Shown: piece after piece, positions 56,955 through 64,000 of the stretch
Position numbering within the stretch: position 1 is the stretch's first letter
Layout of the letters: the number at the start of each line of letters is the position of its first letter
Program-made: the position numbers and the translations under genes
The notes under the pieces: model-generated
What the model saw: only the letters and a program-made list of their open reading frames with translations
Database searches by the model: none
Told to the model about the DNA's origin: nothing
From: Sarocladium kiliense
Lineage: Eukaryota > Ascomycota > Sordariomycetes > Hypocreales > Sarocladiaceae
DNA: 64,000 nucleotides
NCBI GenBank assembly: GCA_030734395.1
Contig: JAUZTG010000021.1
Location: forward strand, 124,001 to 188,000
Direction of reading: 5' to 3'

Positions 56955-58232
56955 ATGGATCATGAAGAGGGCATCTACGACTGGCCAAGCTACGATGGTA
57001 GCCAGCCTCAAACCCCTGATTTATCGAGCTCTGAAGATGAAGAGTCCCAGGTCACTAATTTTGAGACGAGGAGCCATTTGAGGCCGGCTGGAAGTGCCCT
57101 AGCGTTTGTTCCATATGCTAACTGGGAACCAGAGCGGTCCTACGATAGCCAGCTGGTGATACACTGGAACATGGAGTGGAAAATATCCGTAAAGAACCGA
57201 GAACGGGCCGGTGAATCCGAGCTTAATATCGTCATCTCGCCTCGCAAATTCTGGAAACATGTTCTGCAGTCGAAGGTGACTGCAGCAAGCACGGACAAGC
57301 CCTGGAAAAAGAGAGACACGAAGCTCGTCTTGTCTGTGACCGACCGAAAGACAGGCAAGATCCAAAAGCGGTATCCAGACAACATAGACTGGCTATTCAT
57401 CGCGACGCAGATCCGCGAATGGAGCACGTTTGTGAAAGACGGCAAGAAGATCACCGTTGCCTTGACGTTCTACTACGATGTTGCGGACACAGACACTACC
57501 AGGTCCGGGAGAGGTGGCGCAACAGCCAACCAGCTCGCAGATCTAGACGCCAGAACTATAAGTCGTGGTCGAGTTGCGTGTGCCAAAGAGGTATACAGCT
57601 TCGCAGAGTGCCGTAAACGCTCGTCGTGCACAAACGGCTCCGACCACTGCGTGGATCTCGACGGGAAACACTTGCGTGTTCTGCCTCACCATGTAGGAAT
57701 TCTCGTCAACCATTTACAGGACGGGAAATCTCTAAAAGGGTATGATGATCTGCCTCTTGAGTTTCGTCGCCTTGTCCTTGACGACGCCAGACAGAGGGAA
57801 GAGAGGGAACGAAAGGAGCAGATACGTTCTCGTAAGAGGAGGCGGGGCTCCGAGTGCTCGATTCAGAGCTTGAGGCTTATCGAGTGCCCTTGTGCACCGA
57901 CACATGGTTCAGCCTCCAACGCGCCTTCAACTCCGAGGATGGTATTTCCGACATCTCGCGTTATTGAGCTGGATCTACGTAGAGATGAGGCAGTCAGGGA
58001 GTATAAAATTTGGCAGAAGTCTCAAGTGAGCTCTGACGACCAGAAACAACAGTATGATAAGGCAGAGGATCTAACGCTGGCGCACGGCTACGACCTAAGC
58101 GTGATTGTCGTCAATCAAGAAAGGATGCACCGGTTCTACACTGAACATGGGGTGCTGGATGGAGTCGCATGGCATTGGGTCTGTGACGTTAAGGCGTTTG
58201 TAAAGCATCTCACTATGGATGATGGCATTTAA
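56955..58232 (+). CDS. uncharacterised 425-residue fungal protein
   Basis: The ATG at 56955 (ACCATGG) starts a single uninterrupted exon. Residues 1-45 are acidic and disordered. Residues 60-190 hold a beta-rich core (LVIHWNMEWKISVKNRER, DTKLVLSVTDRKTGK, DWLFIATQIREWSTFVKDGK, ITVALTFYYDV). A cysteine group (CRKRSSCTNGSDHC) lies near residues 220-235. A basic coiled stretch (RQREERERKEQIRSRKRRR) may be a nuclear signal. A conserved-looking end (HRFYTEHGVLDGVAWHWVCDV) closes it. From memory, an EWK...WHW-type family with this order is repeated in Fusarium- and Colletotrichum-like genomes and has no known function. It converges on the mariner remnant. Confidence 0.65.
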   Translation: MDHEEGIYDWPSYDGSQPQTPDLSSSEDEESQVTNFETRSHLRPAGSALAFVPYANWEPERSYDSQLVIHWNMEWKISVKNRERAGESELNIVISPRKFWKHVLQSKVTAASTDKPWKKRDTKLVLSVTDRKTGKIQKRYPDNIDWLFIATQIREWSTFVKDGKKITVALTFYYDVADTDTTRSGRGGATANQLADLDARTISRGRVACAKEVYSFAECRKRSSCTNGSDHCVDLDGKHLRVLPHHVGILVNHLQDGKSLKGYDDLPLEFRRLVLDDARQREERERKEQIRSRKRRRGSECSIQSLRLIECPCAPTHGSASNAPSTPRMVFPTSRVIELDLRRDEAVREYKIWQKSQVSSDDQKQQYDKAEDLTLAHGYDLSVIVVNQERMHRFYTEHGVLDGVAWHWVCDVKAFVKHLTMDDGI

Positions 58233-58269
58233 TACATAGGCGCTATGGAGTTTATTGAGTCTCTTTCCT

Positions 58270-59250
58270 CTAACCCTCAATATGAATCTGTGCCTTCTTG
58301 AAGTGCCCTCTAGCTACCCGCTTATTACCAACGAGGCGAACCTGCATTCGTAGATACGATTTGAAGTCGCCCTGTATCAGGCAAGCGTCCTCTCGAGACC
58401 GCTTTCTGATTACATTTTTAACCGACCCGAACAGATATTCAATCGGGCTCAGGTCCGGTGAGTACGGCACGGTGTATTGAACTAATACACCCGCCTCCGC
58501 GAACAAGTCCTTGATCCGAGGTGTTATGTTGTGGAACGAAGCGTTGTCCATGAATACAACAGACTTCGGGGCAGGATATCTGCCGCGGAACGGCAGTAGC
58601 CTTTCAAGGAAGCCCTCAAACACCTGTAGATCAGTATTTTCTTCATACACCTCACAGTAAATCACTCCGTCCAAAGTATATACAGGTAGCATTTGTACTC
58701 TCCTGCCATGGTGGAATCGCTTGAATTGCACCGGTGTTATGCCCTTTGGAGCATAACCGCGGCCTTTCATTACCTGACGAGGATGCCACCTACTTTCATC
58801 AACGAAAACCATTTACTCAGGATCAAAATGAGATCGCCGTTCTATGTGATCATTTCGAAGGGTCTAGTTACGTTCCTTTGCGACAGTCTGGGTGGTTTTC
58901 CTAGTCTAGCCGCGTCGCTTGAGCTCTCGGCCAACTGTGACCCGTGACAAGGTGACTTCAAACTGTTCATTGAGTAGATCAGCCAATTCTTGCTAAGTCC
59001 GGCAAGGGTCCGTCAATTCATTCTTCAAGGCTAGCCACATATTCTCCGTCACCTCCCTAGGTCGACCCATAAGTTCTCGAGGAGGTTCGTTCGAGCCATG
59101 TTGCACAATGGCCTGTCGGGCAGTACAGACGGTTCGCGTGGAGCAGGGAATATTGTTCGCGATTTGCTCATCAGTTATAGTCGTGACACCCTGCAACTTA
59201 CTAATAATGACATCTTTAAGCCTGGTTCGCTGGTCTTGGGATAAAGTCAT
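58270..59250 (-). pseudogene. Tc1/mariner transposase with four in-frame stops
   Basis: One continuous minus-strand frame from ATG at 59250 to 58270 holds an N-terminal helix-turn-helix region (DEQIANNIPCSTRTVCTARQ) and a DD(E/D) domain (MVFVDESRW, VVFMDNASFHN, YSPDLSPIEYLFGSVKN). Four stop codons interrupt it, at 58993-58995, 58906-58908, 58864-58866 and 58813-58815, with no frame change. Each can arise from TGG, CAG or CAA by a single C:G to T:A transition, the pattern left by repeat-induced point mutation. Terminal repeats were not identified. The element is dead. Confidence 0.88.
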
Positions 59251-59609
59251 TAGTGAATATGGAATGCGAAATAAGGATTACGGATCTACGAGTAGGATCG
59301 ATGACTCCTGCCTTACTGAGTTTTAACACAGGGAGGGAGGATAACAATCCGAAAGTGGCCATTATCGTTAGTCTATAAGTGGCCTTTGTCGCTTTGTCGC
59401 TTTGTCGCTTTGTCGCTTTATCAAGCAGCTAGGTACACTGTGTGTTATCATGGAATTGCTACTGTGTGGACACAAGTTACAAAGAGCTTTATTGTTCGGA
59501 AAGAGGAAGGGACATTTGAACATAACTGTATAGACTCAGTATAAAGCCTTCAATATTTGCGCCCTGCTTGGTCAGCTCTCTTCTTCAGTCCCTTTCACTG
59601 CTTGCCGCA
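59251..59609. promoter_or_regulatory. upstream of pseudokinase, two AAGTGGCC copies and tandem octamers
   Basis: AAGTGGCC occurs near 59353 and 59378, just before four tandem TTTGTCGC octamers (59385-59416). The kinase-like gene starts at 59610. A regulatory role is only suggested by recurrence of AAGTGGMC upstream of other small genes here. Confidence 0.4.
59385..59416 (+). repeat. (TTTGTCGC)4 tandem repeat
   Basis: Four exact octamers about 195 bp before the ATG at 59610. Confidence 0.9.
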
Positions 59610-60736
59610 ATGGCGTATGATCCTCGAAACCGTGAGACGCAGATCGACCTTGCCGTTCCCGTGTTTCAATCTGAGCATGGGAAAAGCAGCAACGCCAGCA
59701 AGACTGGTTCAGAGGAACCCGATGGGCAGACTGTCCCTAAACGCTTGAAAAAGAGAAAGTACGGGACGGAATTGACACCAGCCACATCCGAACAACAAGA
59801 GCAAATGCCCGACGTTGGGACCAGTATATCGGCGGCACCGCTTGAGAGCTACATGTCTCCTTGGAAGTTCTACGACAGGCTTTATACGCTTCAATACGGC
59901 GACAGCGACTATTTTATTGTTGCTGAAATGAGAACCCCCACACCTGCAGAAAGTCCTGTTGTCGCCGTGAAAACTTTTGTGGATTCATCACGCGAGATGT
60001 GCTTCAACAACATCCGAAAGATACAGCACGCCCAATTCGTCAGTGCACGACGTTTCTTTACATTCAGGGGAAATGCTTTTGCAGCATTCGAATTCATGCC
60101 GCTCTCGCTTTCGGAGATCGCTGGGAACCCATTGCTGAATGATATCCGCTTGGCATCGATACTTGGGCAGGTACACCACCCACCCTCCTGCCTCCGTTGT
60201 GCCGACAACCGCTGATGTCTTTCTAGGTTGTTGACGGACTTGTGTATCTCGAACGACTTCAATTGGAGCACACTCAGCTGAAGTGTTGCAACATTCTTGT
60301 AGATCCCACCGGGAACGTCAAGATCTGTGAGCACCAGCCGAGTCGAGAGTCTTCCACACGCTAATCCGTGACCAGGGGCCCAGGAGCATGTGAAGGATCG
60401 TTCTGGCCGCCGCGAACACATTAGAGCTCTAGGTTTGATCACAATAGAACTGATTCAGGGTTACGCGAAGGAGGACGGAAATCTTGGAATTGATAGACCA
60501 GATAACTGTCCGATGGGTGTTGGATTCCTATCCGCAACCGAATCAGCCACAACCGCCGAAGAATTGACTAAGGTTAGCATGGTATATGATCTCGGAGAAG
60601 ATTCTTTCTGACTCTGGTATAGGATTCGCTACTCTGCTTGCCGTGGAACAAGCGGCGTGTGGCTGGGTTGGTGTCACTAGCAAACATTTGGGCCGCCCGA
60701 GGATTCGAGTTTGGTGGGATAGGACGACCAGTTTAA
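59610..60736 (+). CDS. catalytically dead protein-kinase-like protein
   Basis: Four exons (59610-60170, 60227-60326, 60376-60572, 60623-60736) with 56-, 49- and 50-nt introns encode 323 residues without a break. The N-terminal 80 residues are disordered, with a basic KRLKKRK signal. The kinase fold follows: VVAVKTF keeps the beta-3 lysine, HAQFVSARRFFTFRGNAFAA covers the next strands, and FEFMPLSLSEI forms the hinge. In the catalytic loop LEHTQLKCCNIL (residues 200-211) the HRD aspartate is Gln while the Asn is kept. DFG is absent after GNVKIW. The C-lobe continues with REHIRALGLITIELIQGY. It therefore cannot be a normal kinase and may act as a binding scaffold (inference). A shorter relative lies at 4377-5286. 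Confidence 0.78.
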
Positions 60737-60795
60737 ACAAGAACCTAGCGTAGTGTACCAAGCGGTCTAGCCATGCTGGCGACGATTTGTGACGT

Positions 60796-62521
60796 TCAAG
60801 GTTGGTATTCAGGCAATAGCAAATGCACGTCATTGTGGCGGAACTCTCTCAGCAACTCGTACATGTTCTCCTGAACGACACCATTCGCAGAAACTAACAA
60901 AAATGGTTAACCTCGAACAGCGCCTTGCATCTCGACATTCCATACCTGACAAAGCCGTCTTACTTTTCCAGCGCCTTTCTGCAAGCTCGCTGGCGAATAT
61001 TTGTCGAAGAGGCATCGCCCCTGGATAGACGGTGGCTCTTTTGCCAAACGAGACTACGGCCGTATCCCTCGATTGTAGGTAGATGGATACCCGAAGAATC
61101 TATGAAAAAGTCAGATCCCGCAATATCTCATGGTCCTGCACGCATACATATTCTCCATCGGTTCTGTCTTCGTGTAATGCATCATTAAGGAGCTCCTGTG
61201 CAGCGATGCCAACATCTAGGACGATTAGCTGGGGTTTTAGGTCGACGCGCGCTCTTAGCTTACCATTGGTCTCAATTTGCCATACTAGATGTATGCGGCG
61301 AGTTGCGTTATTCGTTCGATGATGTATTAATTGCTTGAGATAGGGCAGGTGTGCTGCGATGCCAAAGTCGGTCGCTAGCAAGATGACGTTCTCGAATCTG
61401 CCAATATCCAATGCTCTTCCGTGAGGACCACTGAAAAGGGCAATGCTGGTAGTTGGCCCGTATTTTGAGAGCCCAAAAAGCTCCTTCGTGAACCCTTTTC
61501 TAGGTTTTATGAAAAGGTCTAGTTGGGTTTGAGCTTCATTAGACCAGGATACGACGGTGAAAGGGTGGCTTTGCGTGAAGGACCAGAAGCTGGCCGATGG
61601 GAGCCAAATATTGATGTATTGTCCGGCTTGAACTAATAATGGACGATTAAGGTGCAGGCGGACTCTGATCGTATCACAGTCGTATGAGATCCGCGCGTGA
61701 GACAGAGCCACGTTGTTGCGATATAGTACAAGGCTTAGCTGGAGCAAAGAAGAGCCAAGAAATGTGGCAGCCCCTACAAGTGCGTAGCACTCAGGGGCCC
61801 AGCTCTTATGAGGTATATGTCGCCAGATGGCATATGCAAGAGCAGCGGAGAGCATCTGGTGCAGTCGAAGGCTGAGGTCGTACGAGACATGGCGCAAGAA
61901 AACGAAGAGCAGCTGACCACACAAGCACAGCATAGCCTATATTTGTCAGCACCTCCTCTGAGCCATGTACTGTCTCTATCTTACCACTATCGCGAATAAA
62001 TCTTCCGGGTTTCTCAACGAAAGATTGCCCTTCCTCGCTACTCCCACAATGGAATGGAAGATCGCAAGCACGAGCGATACCAGCGCTGCCGACACATGAA
62101 ACCGTCGAAATGTGCGAACGGAAACGCCTAAAACATCAGCTAGAAAACCGAGATGCGGCCCAGCGAATAGAATGATCATGTTGATGAGGGAGAGTGTCCC
62201 GGCTCGAAGTCCAGCTCTCGTGATGCTGGGGTAGCCAATGACAAGGCACACCACATTGGCTGAGAAGAACATGAGAAGCAGAAGCACATTAATGCGGCTC
62301 CAGCGGTTTGAATTTTTCCTCCGACGCACAATGGCAGGGTAGATAAGATGTTGGCAGAAGGCGCCGTGAAGAAATGCGCTGAGAGTTGAAAGGAGAGGTG
62401 TGCTAAATAGACCCAAGATCAGCGGGCAAGTGAGTTTTGCGAGTCTGTCTAACCGATGGTACAGCGCCGTCAGCACAACCAAAGCGCCAAAGCTAACCGC
62501 GTAGATGAGCGTTATATCCAT
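60796..62521 (-). CDS. ferric-reductase-like transmembrane oxidoreductase
   Basis: Minus-strand exons run 62521-61985, 61936-61148 and from 61099. The two introns of 48 nt each are clear (GTAAGA...CTGAC...TAG and GTATGC...ATAG). The protein starts MDITLIYAVSFGALVVLT. A ferric-reductase domain holds paired histidines (RRFHVSAALVSLVLAIFHSI and LRLHQMLSAALAYAIWRHI) that would bind two hemes. The FAD motif is HPFTVVS, and the nucleotide-binding part has SGPHG and VILLATDFGIAAHLPYL. The C-terminal part ILRVSIYLQS...FGKRATVYPG is followed by a disturbed stretch. The expected end (FLLVSANGVVQENMYELLRE, stop at 60796) sits behind an in-frame TAA near 60885-60895, so an unrecognised intron or a nonsense change is likely. 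Fungal FRE proteins reduce extracellular iron or copper. Confidence 0.78.
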
Positions 62522-62976
62522 GGGGTAGCGCCTCTTGCGGAAGACGAAAGAGATGAGATAGAATGAGGACGACGGCGGGGAATTGCCACATTTAATAGTT
62601 GGTGCTTCGTTCGCCTAGGTATCCTCGTGAACTACCACCCACTCGCCCCCAGCCCTAAGACCTAAGACAGGGTCAGAAAATGCTGTGGATAAAACAGGAT
62701 CTGGGTGCCTTTCGGCAGAGTGGTGATGCGGTCTCTAGACTATGCTACCATAGGTTCAAGCCACCCACACATTGCAGGGGCAGTTTGTCATGACTGTGTC
62801 CTTATTGACTCAGCGATCCGGAGCACAATTAGTCGATATGTGACCTTTCCTGGTACGTGTTGAGCTGCTTCTGGACTTTAGGTGCCATGAACGACCAGCA
62901 ACAGAACTTAGGGCAAGCACTGCCGAGTATATATAGTCGGGGAAGTATTTTCGCATGATTCGGCAAGGATTGGAGG
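62522..62976. promoter_or_regulatory. divergent region with TATA box before F-box gene
   Basis: The sequence separates the minus-strand ferric reductase and the plus-strand gene at 62977. TATATATAG at 62928-62936 lies about 45 bp before that ATG. Confidence 0.5.
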
Positions 62977-63663
62977 ATGTATCTACCCCAAGAGATATGG
63001 GACCGGATACTTTACTTCATTGGCCCATACCACCAATGGCGGATCCCGTCGTTGCGGACAAGACTCACCTGCACAGAGCGGCAGGCCATGGGATTATGGC
63101 ACCGCATCATAGACTCTGATGACTGGCCCGAAGCGATAAGGCGTCATGACCTAGACCCTCTTCTGTATGGCGATATACAGACCATTTACGATAGTTCACC
63201 ACTGGAGAAGCCCTACATCATTGCAACACTGCGCGCCACGGACTTGGTAAGAGAAAACATACAACCTGAGAAATTCCTCCAAAGCCTCAAGGCGAAAGTC
63301 GACCCGAGTACGCATGAAGCCGACTTCGGCACATTTGTGCTGAACGTCTCCGGTATCTTGGACGCTGGACTTCCTATCGAGGTTTCTGGGCTTCTTGGTG
63401 CACATCAGCATGGCTTCGGGTTCAAGTTCAGCCAACCGGGAACGTGGACTTCTGCAGACGTGACGCTTTCTGGACAAGGGTTTAGCATCTTGGAAGTCCA
63501 AGGAGTCGATCTCGTCCTCACAGAGCCCAGTGATGCAGTTCAGGCGACGAGACGATGGAGTGGAGGCTCCCGAACCTTTGCTAATCTGATGTACCGCAGG
63601 GGTCACCTGTTCGATGGCATGTTCGCCAGACGGAGAGGTTCAGTGATTCGATGTTGGGTCTAG
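62977..63663 (+). CDS. F-box-like protein, hypothetical
   Basis: The ATG at 62977 starts a single-exon frame of 228 residues. The N-terminus MYLPQEIWDRILYFIGPY resembles the first helix of an F-box (LPxEIxxxIL), which would bind Skp1 in ubiquitin ligases. The rest includes DLVRENIQPEKFLQSLKAKV and a Gly-rich beta-like part (FGFKFSQPGTWTSADVTLSG) and is not recognised. No repeats such as WD40 or LRR are present. A TATA box sits at a normal distance upstream. Function uncertain. Confidence 0.55.
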   Translation: MYLPQEIWDRILYFIGPYHQWRIPSLRTRLTCTERQAMGLWHRIIDSDDWPEAIRRHDLDPLLYGDIQTIYDSSPLEKPYIIATLRATDLVRENIQPEKFLQSLKAKVDPSTHEADFGTFVLNVSGILDAGLPIEVSGLLGAHQHGFGFKFSQPGTWTSADVTLSGQGFSILEVQGVDLVLTEPSDAVQATRRWSGGSRTFANLMYRRGHLFDGMFARRRGSVIRCWV

Positions 63664-64000
63664 AATTGCATCAATTGGCAGAATTTTAGCGTCAGTAGCC
63701 AGCAGTAAACCCGTTGAGTTTGTCAAAGGCCGGAAATGGACCTTTCTGCCTAGTGTACCGATGTGTCTCCATCGACTGCCGGGGTCCTGTAGGAAGGCAC
63801 TCAGAGACGATTAAGGGTGGCAGACGCCGGTGGCTCCGAATACTGGCCGTTGGCGTAAGTCGATTGTTCCCTGTTTTGCTCATGAGTCTCGGCGCGCTCT
63901 TCCGAACTGTCGCGACGTAACCTCTGGGGTAAGTTAGTCTAATTAACGAAACAACCCAGGGACACGACTTTCGCCTTTCACTGTAGATAGAAGAGGAAGA
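63664..64000. other. no gene recognised
   Basis: The remaining bases up to the window edge hold only short chance frames. Confidence 0.45.

Noticed and set aside
1..64000. CRISPR arrays, rRNA genes, telomeric repeats
   Set aside because: No regularly spaced repeats, rRNA-like sequence or TTAGGG arrays were seen.

Overview
This looks like a piece of a filamentous ascomycete genome (Pezizomycotina, probably Sordariomycetes and perhaps Hypocreales; the class is inference). Genes are split by short introns, mostly 46-70 nt, with GTRNGT-type donors and CTRAC-like branch sites. The families present (Zn2Cys6 and SREBP-like bHLH factors, a PDR-type ABC transporter, P450, ferric reductase, RING-patatin, Tad-type LINE, pogo/Fot1, MULE, Tc1/mariner) are typical of this group. 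No tRNA, rRNA, CRISPR or bacterial-style operon was seen. Reading frames beginning with GTG/TTG were treated as exons or fragments, not as starts.

The window reads as an accessory, transposon-rich region. From 0 to 20 kb it holds small, mostly plus-strand genes of dispersed-family type: a chromodomain protein (568-1437), a coiled-coil protein (3304-3849), a degenerate kinase (4377-5286) followed by a LINE flanked by a 14-bp target duplication (5440-9134), a second chromodomain fragment (9544-9960, minus), two paralogous micro-exon coiled-coil genes (11575-12245 and 13724-14380), membrane proteins, a MADS-box-like protein (15181-15873) and another coiled-coil gene (19346-19753). From 19.9 to 25.3 kb are a six-exon RING-patatin gene and a three-exon protein with two membrane spans. 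A MULE with perfect 130-bp terminal inverted repeats lies at 26140-28999; its transposase has a 4-bp slippage frameshift.

From 29.8 to 37.2 kb a PDR-type ABC transporter (minus, disabled by two 1-nt indels) and an intact P450 (plus) face away from each other across an 877-bp shared upstream region. Next come a decayed secreted-protein gene, a LINE ORF1 copy cut off in its zinc knuckles, a second MADS-like gene, a bHLH factor, remnants of C2H2 and MYND zinc-finger genes, and an intact six-exon Zn2Cys6 factor (46349-48813). A pogo/Fot1 element with TA duplication (49184-51015) carries two frameshifts. The last 13 kb hold poorly known genes, an Est1-like fragment, a RIP-like mariner with four in-frame stops, a four-exon pseudokinase (59610-60736), a convergent ferric reductase and an F-box-like gene.

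The most original observation is the pair of genes at 11.6-14.4 kb. Both contain consecutive exons of 33, 21 and 21 nt, all in phase 2. These encode 11-, 7- and 7-residue coiled-coil units, so each small exon equals one hendecad or heptad repeat.
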